Below, in pieces: positions 34,780 to 47,225 of a stretch of 64,000 nt of DNA (its first letter is position 1; every line of letters starts with the position of its first letter). Both the position numbers and the translations under genes were made by a program. A model generated the notes under the pieces. That model did no database searches. It was not told the DNA's origin and saw nothing but the letters and a program-made list of their open reading frames with translations. This DNA comes from Drosophila persimilis. Lineage: Eukaryota > Arthropoda > Insecta > Diptera > Drosophilidae. Where the stretch lies: contig NW_020825330.1 in the NCBI RefSeq assembly GCF_003286085.1, positions 682,001-746,000 of the forward strand, given 5' to 3'.

Positions 34780-35463
34780 TCAAATGGCAAAAACCGATAT
34801 AGGATTTTCCAATTGATGGATTTTCAGTGGAAATTGAAATTGAATTTGAATCGTTTTTTGATGCTTCTCCAACTTTGATAAAGCTGTCAATTGAATATTT
34901 GCTGCTGCTGCTGCTTCTGCTGTTCCTGATCCTGCTCCTGCTCCTCTTTTGTTTTTAGTTTTACTTGTTGTTGAGGTTGCGGTTGCCGGTGCGGTTGCTG
35001 TTTTGTGGTTTGTGGCAGCTTCAGCTTTTGATCCTCCTCCTCCTACTCCGCCTGTTGCTGCTGCTGCTCCTCCAGATGATCTCGACGTTCTGTTCCTCGA
35101 AGAAGAATTCTCTCCTGGCGGCGGTACAGATGCTGTCAAGGATGCTATGACTGTGACTGTGACTGTGACTGTGGCTGTGTGCGTGGATGGTGTGGCTTTG
35201 GTGGCACTCCGTCTGTTTTCCTTTTGCCGCTCCTGTGCCTTCTCCTCCAGCCAAAGATCTATCGCGTCCGTGTCCAATTGGCACCGCACCTCGAAGGTCA
35301 GCTCGACCCACTTCGAGCTCAGCTGCTCACCCAACAACAACCGCGAGCGGATCAGATCCTCCAGCTCCTGCTGCTTCTGCTTCTGCTGCTGATACTGCTG
35401 CTCTTCCTGGTAAATTTTGTCGATTTTGTTGTTTCTTAAACACCAGTCAACGCTCGCGTGCAT
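34780..35463 (-). CDS. Unidentified 227-aa open frame upstream of nejire
   Basis: The first ATG of an open frame is at 35463, with A at -3, giving MHASVDWCLRNNKIDKIYQEE. The frame extends upstream without an ATG. Residues about 1-110 look like genuine protein: mixed composition, a Gln/Glu/Lys helix that could be a coiled coil, then LEDLIRSRLLLGEQLSSKWV and FEVRCQLDTDAIDLWLEEK. Residues about 120-227 are low complexity (TVTVTVTV, Ser/Gly, Ala/Thr). I do not recognise a family. It lies 666 bp upstream of the nejire ATG on the same strand, and no AATAAA separates them on that strand, so it could be a separate short gene, the first cistron of a shared transcript, or an accidental frame in the nejire leader. 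Conservation in other flies would decide. Confidence 0.45.
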   Translation of the reverse strand: MHASVDWCLRNNKIDKIYQEEQQYQQQKQKQQELEDLIRSRLLLGEQLSSKWVELTFEVRCQLDTDAIDLWLEEKAQERQKENRRSATKATPSTHTATVTVTVTVIASLTASVPPPGENSSSRNRTSRSSGGAAAATGGVGGGGSKAEAATNHKTATAPATATSTTSKTKNKRGAGAGSGTAEAAAAANIQLTALSKLEKHQKTIQIQFQFPLKIHQLENPISVFAI

Positions 35464-38000
35464 TTTCGTGTTGGTTTGCCCCACCAAAGAGATGACCTTG
35501 GTTTGGGGATGGGGGGGATTGGTGTTGGTGGTGGTTTCTTGGTGGCTGCTCCTTTTTGTTTTTGTTGCTCTCTTTCTTTCCGATTTCTTATTTTGTTGTT
35601 CTGTTTTTGTTCTAGCCACTTTTCAAAGTTGTTATTGTTGCAATTGTTGTTGTTTTGTTTGTTTGCTGTTTCCGGAATATTGCGGGGGGAGTGGAGTTTT
35701 ATTGAAGTGGTTATTATGACGATGATTGAATGACGATTGAAGTTTTCAAAAAATATGTTTGACGAACAAAATATAATTCGTAGAAGCAGCGGTTTTGTTG
35801 TTTTTTTGTATTTTTGTTTGTGTGAGTTTTCAGTGTTCGTCCCCGTCCGTCTTTGAGAGAAACAAAGGGTAGAAGGAAAAAGAGCGCGCGCGAAATTGTT
35901 TTTTGGTTTTGCTTGAACCGTTATTTATATTACATTTGTTGTTGGTTTTTGCTGTTGGTTTGTTGCTAGTTGTTGTTGTTTATGTGTTTGTTGCTGTTGC
36001 TATAACATTTTGGCGGCTTTTTCTTTCTTTGTCTCTTTCTTATGGCGCTCCTCGCTTTTCGCTTTCTCCTTCTTTCACTCTCCCTCTCTCTCAGGCTCTG
36101 GCTACACTTGCTCTTCGTGGTTTTGTTTTGGTTTTGTTAAAAAAAAAAAAACGCAATTCACATGTTGGTTGTTGTTGTTGTTTTGGTTGCTGTAATTGTT
36201 GCACTTTTAATTATTGTTGTGTTGCGTTTGCTACGTAGTGCTGCTGCTTCCGCTGCTTCTGCATTCTTCGATGTTGCTCCGTCGTCGTTCCTCGTTGTCT
36301 TTGCTCTAACATTGCACTTTAACTGTAAAAAAAAAACACAAACACAGCATAAGACACAGGACACAGCAACACATGGGGTTCGGTGTTTGTGTGTGTGTTT
36401 GTGCTTGAGAGATGTCCACAGAACGGGACTACGACACGGCTGCGACAATGACATTCCCGCTACTTTGGCTACTGCGGCGAATGCTACCGATTGCCAATAT
36501 TTATTTATCTTTTTAGCCGACTTGCCGCCTTCTGGCCGGGCTGCTCTGCCCCCCTGCCACACCACAGCTTCCTCCTCCGCCGACGCCACCTCCTGCCTCC
36601 TTGCGGCGAGACAGAGACGAGACGGAGACACAGACTCCTACGCCGCCGCCGCCACCGCCGCCGCCACAGACGGACGGACACGACTTGACAACGGCACTCG
36701 AACTCGCTCCCACACTCGCAATATTTCATCCACTCGCTAGATCTAACCAGACGTGGACGTGTAGCCCCTCTCGCTCTTGCGCAGCAGTTCAAAAATAGGA
36801 AAAATAATCAAATCGTTTTGCCGCCAGGGCCAAACAAGTGCCGCCCTTTTTGTAACAGTCGCCTTTCCCACAAAATATATGGCAGGGAAAATTGCCAAAA
36901 ATTTCACTCTAGTAATTACTCCCCATACAGAAAATGCATAATTTCTGACGTTAGTTTTTTGACAAGCAAAAATTGCATTATTTTGATTTTGCTTCCGCAT
37001 TGGAGGCGCAGCTGCGGGCGGCCATCATCGTACGAGATTTAAATCGAGAGCCTACTCGCAAGTTTTTCGACGAAAAGCTTTTTGCGCCTCTGCGTTTGGT
37101 TTGCTTTGCTTTGGGTTTGGGGTCTCTGTCTGCCACTCGTCATGCTGACCAAGCTCCACCGACAGTGGCGGTCGCCAGAGCGGGACGGAACGAGTGTACA
37201 GATATATTCTCGTAAGTTTTCACCACACAAAAACACACACACACTAGCACTCACAGCGACACGACTCAGAGAGAGAAAGAGAGTAACACGCTCTCGCACG
37301 TTTGCTAGTGTGCTAGCATTTTAATGGTGTTGGTGTGTGCGCATACACACACTATGGGTAAGCGGCCAGCGAGTGCGAGGAGCATTGGAAAAGGAAAGAA
37401 AAACAGAGACGACGACAGAAATATATTCCATTTTTTGTGTCGCTCCGCTCGTCGTTTTCTTCTTCACGTCGCTTCAAAGTTTCTATTGCAGAAATTTTTT
37501 GTGTTGTGCTTGGGCATTAGGCAATTTTGGCGGCCCCGCAAAAAATCACAAAATTCTGGCCGGCAAATCCATAATTCGAGAAAATATCGTAGTTAATTAG
37601 GAAAAAATTTCAGGTAATTCTGTTCGGCGAATTAATTTTGTAAACTGCAACTTTTTGCCACGCACTTAATTTTGTATTATTCTATGGAGTTTTGTCAAAT
37701 TTCGCATTTATACCGTATAATTTTCACATTTTTCCCCGATTTTTGGCAATTGCTGCAAACTTTTTCGCAACACTAAAACAAAAAAATTTCATCCGCTTGT
37801 GTTGCAGCAGAAAGTCAACTGATTTCGCGAACGAGTAGCAACAGAACTAGAAAGAAAGACTGAAGCTGAAACGACTACGGGCCCGCTACTACGGGAGCGG
37901 AGAGCGAGAGAGCGGGCCAGATAACAAGCCAGCGAGTGGTCGACGGTAGTGATGTCATGACTTGTTGGCAAGTATTTTTAAGCTACTAGATCACTACTTT
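35464..38000. other. Region upstream of nejire; leader exons or promoter likely, not resolved
   Basis: T-rich on the plus strand with no convincing frame. A minus-strand acceptor-like T-run followed by TTACAG ends near 36323. Gene-dense promoters of nejire or the 227-codon frame probably lie here, but no TATA or DRE stands out. Confidence 0.35.
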
Positions 38001-40324
38001 CACGATCATGTGCGATCATGTCACTTTTTCAGGACATTTTCAGGACAAGAATACGGACAAATCCCAGCTTGATAGGGACATGCAGCATGCAGCTCAGACA
38101 TGTGGGCATACATATGTACATAACATAAGTTAGGAAACATATCATATGCATAGCTGAAATACACTGCCGAATGGTATATGGTATTCCGGCAAATGTTCCT
38201 AATTATTTAATTATTGGCTTGAAGACGCATGGAAATCACAAAATCATACTGGGAACCTCGAAAGATATCGCCTTTCTGGCATATTGAACTTTTCTTTCAT
38301 AAGATGAATTTCGTAGTGTAAGGAAATGGCTGGAAACATCGATATGGGCAACCGTATTTAATATGTTGAAGCAAAGTAAAATCGAAACAAACTCCACTCG
38401 AAAAAATCTTTTCATGGAATCGCCATGAATATTTTAATTTCTCAATAAATGCGTGGTTTTTTGGGGATACATTTTATCAGAAAACCATATTACAAAATTC
38501 ACATTTCTGCTACAAACAGGTGAGATCGGGTCACTACTTTCACTCATCTCTGTTGGCCACAGTGTTAGACAACTCGCGGAGTAGCATGTTTTCGGTGAGC
38601 GGGCGGCTGCAGAGAGAGCGACAACAGGCCGCAAACATCCGCCACAGGACGCACCACTAGTGTTGTCCTTGTCCGACGAACCGGTGGCCATCGAAACAAG
38701 AGCGCACGGAATCAAACATTTATTTGTGAATTGTTCCGCAATAAAAGGCTACTTAGCTGCTGGCTTACAGTTCCAACCATTGCTCCGCCGCGCATTTCAT
38801 CCGGATGCGTATTCCATTCGGTTTTTTTTTTGGCGCGCGCTTTGGAAGGGCGGCCGCATAAATATTTACAATTTATTTGTTATGGCGGCTTGGCTGCTGG
38901 GCCACACACACAGACGCATATTCAGCCAGAGAGCACTCTCACTAAAACACGCAGACAGACACGTTGGCACGAATGTGAGTGAGACAGACAAAGCCGTTCT
39001 CTCTGGCATTCCCTGCGTGCGTGTAAGCGGGCCAGCTGGCGTGACGCACTCGAACGAGTCCGGTCAGCGAGTGAGTGGATTCTCTGAGAGTGCGCTGCTG
39101 AGAAAAATATCATTTTCTGTCCAAAATGTCCAGTAACGATTGGGCATAATGCCCAGCATATTTTACGTTTAAATGCATTTGTCCAATTACCGATGGAATA
39201 TAATTATTCGTTAATTCTTTGGTAGTGCCCCATTAATTGCGACCAAGTGTGATCTTCTACATACGATTCGCCGGCTGCCTTGCAAGTCTACTAACGTCAC
39301 GACTACGTCACGTTTCGGGCTCGCGTGTAATTTTTGCGCCAATTTTCATCTACAATTTTTTTTCCTACGTTTTCTATCTTTCTGTTTTTCGTTTCGCTGT
39401 TGGAAAAGTGCGCCATGGTGGGGTCTGGCGGGGGGTAGGCCTTATTTATGCTCTCTCCGCTTCAGAGATGAGCAATTTGCCTGCCGCCACGATCGTTCAC
39501 AAGTTTTAAAGTATCCTCTTCTGTCATAGAGCTACGAATTGGTGAAATCCCGGCTAGCTTCATTCAAATTACAGAATTCGATTCCATTCCGAAATATTAC
39601 TCCTGCTCAAACTAGACTCAGCAATGGTGTAATTTTTAATTTTATTCATTTCTTTCCCCAAGTAGCTGGCCCGTGACTTTTAGGGCACCTAAAACTGGGT
39701 CGCGGTCGGCTTTTTGGTTTTTTTTTTTTGTAGTATTACGATGAAAATAAATTCTGAAAAGGAATGTTCTGGAACTAGCTGGATTATCATATATTTAAAT
39801 GCATTTTTGTATGACCTAAAAGTATTATTTAGATAACTCGTATTTATTCAACAATATTCAGCGATAATGGGGCAATTAAATGTGAATATTGGAATTACTT
39901 TTTAAATCTTACTTTGCCTGATTTTGCTCTAGTTTTTTTGAGCATGTCTGAAGCAAACATTTGTTAAGGAAAAATTATCTATTGGATATATTATCATGGT
40001 TAATCAGGATTAATCGTGTTTTGTTTTCCCAGCTCGGCAATATTTATAATTTGAGTCATCAATATATCGGGCGTCTGTCTAATAAGAGTTGGCAATTAAT
40101 AGAAATGTTAAAAATCATATAGGAAGTGTAGAAATCTTGTATTAATATTTCTGCAATAGCCAATTCAAATCTTTCCATTGTCAGTCACGACTATCGGAGT
40201 TGCTTACAGAGAGATGGCCATCCTTAAGTATGACTGTAACACTCCGAAGAGAAAATACCAAACTTTAAGTGCTGTTGAATGTGAAAATACAAAATATATA
40301 GTACTGTCAAATGACAAAAGACAA

Positions 40325-40397
40325 CGCCCTCTGTAGCGCAGAGTCAGCACTAAATTCGTGTGGCGTGCGTCTTTGCTAACTGCCCAATGCGCCATCT
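40325..40397. promoter_or_regulatory. Two CTCF-like motifs (candidate boundary)
   Basis: CGCCCTCTG at 40325-40333 and GCGCCATCT at 40389-40397 are both in the same orientation and resemble the fly CTCF core (reverse complement AGAKGGCGC). The second is a full match. Confidence 0.4.
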
Positions 40398-41140
40398 GTT
40401 GTTTGGGAAAATGTCCGTTGGAATTTGAATTTGAATTTTACAATTTTTACAAACTTTAAAGCTAATCAACCCTTAGGGAACATTTTTGGCACTAGCCATA
40501 TATCCAAATAATAATACTAAAATAGAGCATATTCCCGTCTACGCTGTCACCGGACTCTCATGCCATTTGCCGACAAAGGATCAGCGGCAGGACATCTAAG
40601 GACTTTGAAAGGAACAGCGGTCTCTCCTTAGAGCCTTTCGCAATTTAGTATCGCACCAATTAGTCGTCCTTTGTTCATTGTGACCTGCTTTGTCGCCTTG
40701 TTTTCCCCATTTTTTGTTTTGTTTTTTTTTGTCTTTTCTTTTTGCGAAAATCCAATCGATTTTTCCCATAGCTCTTTCCCTGCTCTATGCCTGTCTCTTT
40801 CCCACAGTTGCCACTGTTTTGTGCCTCTCTCTTGCTCCCAGCGGGGCGTGCGGTGCCAGAGATCAGAGGACCGAAGGCCGCCGCGGGGCGCCCTCAAACT
40901 GATGATCATTTCGACACCCCATTTATGGTACTGGCGGCTTCTTCTCTTCTTCTCCAGCGGAGTAAGAGTCGGAGGCTCTCTCTCGCTGGCTGGCTGCCGC
41001 TCCTGTTTCTCCTTCCCCCTTTCCACCCGTCCAGCGGCGAACAAGTGCCTTGCCTTTTGAGCCTTCCTTTTGGGTAGGATTTTCCTTGCTGTTGGGTAAA
41101 GTGATTTCCCTGGAAGTGTTAGAATCCTCTTGTTTCGGCA

Positions 41141-41146
41141 CTCTCC

Positions 41147-41186
<40 letters not shown>

Positions 41187-41195
41187 TGTCTCTTT
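41141..41195. repeat. (CT)n microsatellite
   Basis: Almost continuous CT run with single interruptions. Confidence 0.95.
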
Positions 41196-42331
41196 CTCTT
41201 TTTTCGGGGTCTTGTAAATTGATGCTGTTGACATTTTTAGTGCAAAATGGTCTCCTAGGGGATCTCTAATATCTTGTTCGCGGTTGGGCCCCTGCCTGGC
41301 AGTGCCAGTGCCCATTGTCACTTGCCCCTTGCCACTAACACACGGACACGGACACGGACAGGCGCACGCACACGCACACGAGAAATATTTATTATTGAAA
41401 TTAAAATTTATTGTTTGATTCTATTGTTTGTGTGTGTTTGGTTTTTTGCATCGGAGCCGCTTGATTAGAGAATTCCCTGGAAGTAGATGAAGATTCGGTT
41501 GCAAGTGCGCGCCCCCGCCCCCAGCGTCCGAAAAGGTCAAAGGAGGCGCGCCCTGGCCTTGGGCCAAAATCGAGGCATTGCGCAATCTGTCGCTCAGAAA
41601 GACGGGGCCACAGTCGGCACAGTCCGGAGTCCGAGGAGAAGGCGGTCCCTGATTCCCATTTGGATCGATAGAACGATGGATCGATGGAGGTTAGCAGCCA
41701 GCTGTTGTTCGCCCTGAGATCTCGAATATCAAGCGCTTTAGGCACTTAAACATGTACATACATATTTCTGATAAATCCACAGGCTATGCGAAATGAAAGG
41801 ATTTATAGGATCAGAAAGTAAGGGAAGGTAATGTCATTAATTACATGTATTTTGTTATGTTTAAACTCTGTTCTGGTTTCCAGGCACGATTGGAGCATAT
41901 CTGAGAGAATGTAAATAGCCCTGAGGCATTGCTCGCAGACAATCCACAATTCCCGATAGCAAGGCCTACAGCAAAGCATAACTTTAATCTTGAATATCTT
42001 TAAAGTGTTATTAAATTCGATATGAAAATTAAATGCATTCAATTAAGACAATTTTTGGGTGGTCGCATGATCTCGGATGCTTAATAATAACCCTTGAATA
42101 AGCCCCTAGTCCATTGTCTCTGCACATTTACGACTCTACAAAGATTTTGCATTTACGATTACTATGCAAAAACGAAGAATAATTTTGAACAAGTATAATT
42201 TTAGGTTTCTAAATCAGAATATTCAGAGCCCTGGAACGCCGAATCCCACGTTTGCCTCGACAAAAACGTTTCGATATTGAATGCCATTTAATGAGCGGCA
42301 CTTTCAGGTTCATTTCTGAGACAGATCAGAC

Positions 42332-43214
42332 GGATTAGACTTTGACTAAAGCGAAGAAGAGATATAGGAATAAGTATACAGGAGATATGTCGGAGTTCAA
42401 AGTCAATTGGCGAGAAAAACCCCGGGAGATTAGGGTTTCGTGGCTAATCTCTGGGCAAGAGCAGGGGCAAAGACGATAGAAAGGCCAAAATATTTGCAGA
42501 CAGTGAAAGGATTTAAATACGAAAATCCCCATAAATCCAATTAACATAAATCTGCATAACGGGTTGAGGGAAGGCAATCGAAGGATTCCGAATCGTGAGG
42601 CAGTAGGCAGGAGCGCAGGAGCGCAGGAGCGCAAGGGTTAGGGTACCGAAAGGATTAGAACGGAATGCGAAATTTCAATTGAATAAGATTTCCATATACC
42701 TGTGGCTCCTAGAGGGGAGGCTCGACTTCTATCTGTCTCTCGCTCACACTCTCTGGCTGTTGTTCTACATGTACTGTATATCTGTCTCCTTCCCTCTCTG
42801 GTTGCGGATTACCACAGACGATCCCTTGACTTTTCCTGCTAAGCGATCGTAAAACGTGGATTATGCATTTATGGCCCACACACACAGGCACACAGGCACA
42901 CGGGCACACTGACCCACCGACCCACCGACCCACACACTCACCCACTCAGCCACTCGCCCACTCGCCCACAGGGGCGACTGACCACCGACCAGGGGTGCGG
43001 TTTAATCCGAGACCAGGAAGATATGATATTAATCTGCTCGATGGGTGGTGGATGGATGGATGGATGGATGGATTGGTGGATCGTCAGATCAGGGATCAGG
43101 GAATCAATAATTACGATTCAGGCGTAGCCGAGTCAGGGGCTAGGTAGCACAACATTCCCTCCCGGTAATCCTCACCAGCTCCGCTCCGCTACGCTTCGCT
43201 CCTGGCGTGGATTA
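42332..43214. promoter_or_regulatory. Cluster of Bicoid-type TAATCC sites, candidate buttonhead head enhancer
   Basis: Exact TAATCC or GGATTA hexamers start at 42332, 42652, 42806, 42858, 43003, 43166 and 43209, seven in 883 bp; chance expectation is well below one. Weaker TAATCT sites are at about 42428 and 42445. It is 4-5 kb upstream of the buttonhead ATG. In D. melanogaster buttonhead head expression depends on Bicoid and on upstream DNA. Confidence 0.5.
43050..43078. repeat. (GGAT)n repeat
   Basis: About six GGAT units. Confidence 0.9.
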
Positions 43215-44960
43215 GCGGCGATCTAGTGCAGAAATCCCCAGGCGCGGGTGAGGATGAGGAGCTTTGGTTGTCGCTAAATGCATAGAAGTCAAAACTTTTG
43301 TGATCTCTACCTGAATTGTCTGAATCGTCTGAATCCCCGTGATCCTGCTCCTGATCCTGACCCGCGCAAGACACTTCTAACGACAGTTGTTTGTGTCTGT
43401 TTGGTGGGCTCGTCCTGGCTAATCAATTGATTATCGCCATGGATTGAATCGGGGATTGAATCAGGATTGGGTGGGGTAAGGGGAAGGACAGGAAAGGTTG
43501 ACTGTTTGTGTAGGCTTGAGACTGGATTTGGATTCAAATCCCACCGAAAAGATTAGCATTGCACAATGTTTGTGGAGATTTGTGGCGAGAACCCAACCTT
43601 CCTCTGAAAGTTCTTCCTTTTCTGGATGTTCTTCATATCAGAGACTTTCCCTTGATGTGTACAAATATACACTTTGCTCTGATCTTCTTTGCCTATTTCT
43701 CAGCTATTTAGCTCTGGGCTCCTCCTTCTGACACTTCTTCAGATCTTTCTTCAAAGATTTGGCATCCGATTCTCCTCCCACTCAGAGAGACAGACAGACT
43801 CTCCCCCATCTCACTTGACCTACTGGCAGGAATAAAAAAGGGGGCGGCGTAGCGTGAGGCAGAACTTTCCTTGGCCCGGCCTGGCTCCTTTTTTGCTAAT
43901 TGATTATGCGGCGACGCTGTGGCCCAAGGACAAGAACAAGAACAAGAACAAGGACAAAAGCTGCAAACAGGAGACCGGCCAGACCGGTAGGCAGGGGCAG
44001 GGCAGTGGCAGGGCAGTGGCAGGGAAGGGCAGACAGTCTTCAGGTCTAGTTGACTTCAGCATTGTCATAAATCTTCGCCAACGGAGGAGCTACCCGAGGG
44101 GCGGGGAAAAGGGCAGAAGAGAGTGCTCCTCTGGCAGCACGAGACAGTGCTCCTCCTTCTCCTTCTACTCCTTGGTGTTGTTGTTGCTTCAATATAATTG
44201 TATCTTCCGTTTCATTACATGTTACCCCAGAGAGCCAGAGAGTCCCGGTCCCAGTCAGAGGATACCCAGTGCCAGAGAAGCAGCCAGGGAGTGTCGGGCA
44301 TAGGGGATGCGTTTGCTTTAATATCAAAATAATCAATGGGATACAGTTGGATGAGCTTGAAGCACTTTAAAAGTGTTTGTTTCTTTGTTTCCTAGGCGTT
44401 CTACAAGAATTGAATGAATTGGCGGTCGACACTCCATATCTACAGATCTCTTTGGAATGTGTATCAAAATTTCCAGGGATTTTCATGATTATATTAACAC
44501 TGTTAGCAGAGATACAACTAGTCCCCTAATCTGATTAATCAGTGATGTTAGATAGCGACTTATAGGATTCGTATTTAAAGTTACCCTGATATTACGTTAA
44601 ACTTCCCAGGACGACGGTGGATCGCCCCAATGGGACGACAGTGATTCAAAGCTCGCGAGTCCGCGATGGGGTGGTACTGGGTAGCTTTCCCGTCGATCAC
44701 TCTGTCCGACTGCTGCGTGCCCCTTGTTTCCGTGGCTCGTTTCGGTTTAGGAGTCATCATTATCTTTTCACAGTACAGCGGCAGCGGCAGCAAATCGTAA
44801 AATTTGTGGCCGGGGAGCCACGTTGCGTATGCGTAATAAAAAAGACGCCGCATAATAAAAATGGTTAGCCAGAAGGGTAGGGTGGGGTGGAGTTGGGTTG
44901 GGTAGGAGAGCCAACAACAATTGTGATTAATGTGCGCGCACACACACACACACGCACACA

Positions 44961-44992
44961 AAGGCAAAGGCAAAGGCAAAGGCAAAGGCAAG
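44961..44992. repeat. (GGCAAA)n repeat
   Basis: Five hexamer units, flanked on the left by a CA run. Confidence 0.9.
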
Positions 44993-45020
44993 CGCATACA
45001 CAGGAGTGTGCACAAGCACA

Positions 45021-45060
45021 AGAGAGAGAGAGAGAGTGAGAGAGAGAGAGAAAGAGAGAC
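45021..45060. repeat. (GA)n microsatellite
   Basis: GA run with one GT interruption. Confidence 0.95.
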
Positions 45061-46526
45061 CCGCGGCTGGTGCTGCTGCTGTCGGCGTCTTGCACTCGCC
45101 TTCGCCCGCTCTGCGTCTCTGCGACTCTCTTTTGTGGTGGTGTTTGGTTAACGCCCCTTTAAATACAGTTATTTCATTGGGCCGCGACCACAAATTTATT
45201 AGTTTTTATTGTTATTGTATTGATATTTGAATTATGCCATGCCCCCGCTCCCCGTCCCCAGCTCCGTCTCTAACTCACACTCCCCTTTCGCTTCCCCTTC
45301 TTCTTCTTCTTCTTGTGTTCCCTTTTCTTAGATGTTGAGAAAGCGAGAGATAGAGAGAGATAGGAAGAGGTAGATGGTGTAAAGTGAAAAATTAAATGCC
45401 ATAAAACAGAAATTTTAATTTAATTAAAATGATGAGCAATGTCTGGCGCTTTTCCCTCTCTCGTTTACTCTTGAGAAATTGTTAGTTTTCTTCTCTTTTG
45501 AAGAAAAAAGTAAATTACATGAAAACAAATGGGAATAAATGGGTTGTGAAAGGGTATACATGTGTACATCATATGTATGGGTAATAATGGGATTATAAAG
45601 AGGGATACAAATCTGTCGATTTACTTCCATATTTACTACCTTCCTACTCTTTACTGAGAACAAAGCCCAATTAACATTATGGATTCCTCAATTTAAAAGA
45701 CGAACTTCAAGGATGATCAATAAATCTGCATCTTATTCTGCAATAAATCTTTTGCGAAAATATAATTCAAGCAAATGTAAAAAGTATATTCGTAGATAAG
45801 AAGTAACATTTTATTATTCAATTGTATCTACTACATTCTTCTAAATTTATAAATGTAATTATCTGGACGGATAGAATCCGAAAATAATTAGCTTTGATTT
45901 GTATGGTCGAATAATTGAAGTCATTTGTAAGTTATAGGAGATATGTACATACATATGTATATCCTTCGCTTAAAGCTTGAAGTGGTCAGGTCTCAGAGTC
46001 TAAGGAGCAACAAGACTGACCATAGGAGGCATTAAAACAACAACCACTGCTGCGGCAACAACAACCACACGACACCACAAAAATGGAATGCTCACCCAAT
46101 TGCTTTGACACACAAACCCACACATAGAAATTAAAACAAAACGCCTGCGGATACCCGAAAAGAAGAGGCACAAACGAAAGAGGGACAGAGAGAGCCCGCA
46201 AGCATGGCAGTGCCCGAGAGCAAGTGAGACAGATAGTGCTGCCCTAAAGGCAAATCCAAAAACAACCACCACCACACCACCAGCAGCAGGCCAGAGACAG
46301 CGAACGCGAGAGAGGGAGAGAGAGAGAAAGAAAGCCACAGCCACAGTGAGACAGGACCCGAGCAGTCGGCCAGAAGAGTACAGCACTATGATATGCCTCT
46401 GCTGCTGCTGCTGCTGGCATGCTATGCTGCCCGCCGCTACCCGCACAACGACGACGACGACGCCGCTGCTGCCGTCATCAGTGATTCGTTTTGTACGTTG
46501 TTAGACTCTCTCGCTGCGTTTTGGAA

Positions 46527-46533
46527 TTCAGTC
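46527..46533 (+). promoter_or_regulatory. btd: Candidate buttonhead initiator
   Basis: TTCAGTC is a perfect Inr match, 696 nt before the start codon. No TATA box lies 30 bases upstream and the DPE-like GGTTGT is 4 bases off the normal position, so this is tentative. Confidence 0.25.
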
Positions 46534-47225
46534 GAGAACGATAATTAACGGTGGTTGTATCACATCACGCGCAGCAGCAGCAAAGCAGCATAGCAGCAGA
46601 ACAGAGCACCAAAGCAGCAGAGAAGAGCACGACGAAGAGAATCCGACCATCGACACATCAACATCGACACCGAAAACGAATTCGAATCCGAGAACGAGAG
46701 CTGCGCGCCCCCCCTCGTTTGCTACACCGTCTACAGTACAAACTGCAACTTTGTTTCGGATCTATATACTATATATATATATACTCGATATATACCACGC
46801 GATTCCGGGGACTTGTGAATTTTTGGTTGTGTTTCAGCCTTTAATTTGCTTCGTTCGGTCGTTGGGTTTTTTTTGCGGTTCCATTTCGCGTGTGTGCGAC
46901 GCATCGACGTCAGCAATTATTGAGGAGCAGCGGCAGTGGCAGTGGCAGTGGCAGAAGCAGCGGTAGTAGCGGCAACCAGCAACCAGCGGCTGTGGAAAGA
47001 CTATAATTATAAAACTAAAGTGAAAAGCGTGCCATAATTACAAGACAAATATCAATAAGTGCAAGAGCGAAATGTGCGAAAATTGTTAAAGCAGAAGGAA
47101 GAGCAGAAGGAGCACAGAAGGAGCAGCAGCATCCAGAGGAATTCATAGCAGAGGAGCCACCACCATCCTCCTCTTCCTCCATCCAGGAATCAGTATCCAA
47201 TCACCACGCAAATTGCATTTACAAT

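Larger units (their letters stand above)
38001..46529. other. Intergenic region between nejire and buttonhead
   Basis: No gene recognised. Candidate regulatory features inside it are listed separately: CTCF-like pair (40325-40397), Bicoid-type site cluster (42332-43214) and GAGAG/GCCAT-rich stretch (45021-46330). Confidence 0.5.

Noticed and set aside
36158..36740. Opposed frames of 157 and 192 codons upstream of nejire
   Set aside because: Composition follows homopolymer and GCC/GCA repeats, and neither is supported by start context or known motifs; may be leader sequence.
38660..39136. 158-codon plus-strand frame upstream of buttonhead
   Set aside because: Starts at TTG, shows no recognisable domain and contains low-complexity stretches; no promoter or poly(A) signal fits.
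46719..46800. TATA-like run TATATATATATAC upstream of buttonhead as a core promoter
   Set aside because: It is a simple AT repeat with no initiator at the right distance.
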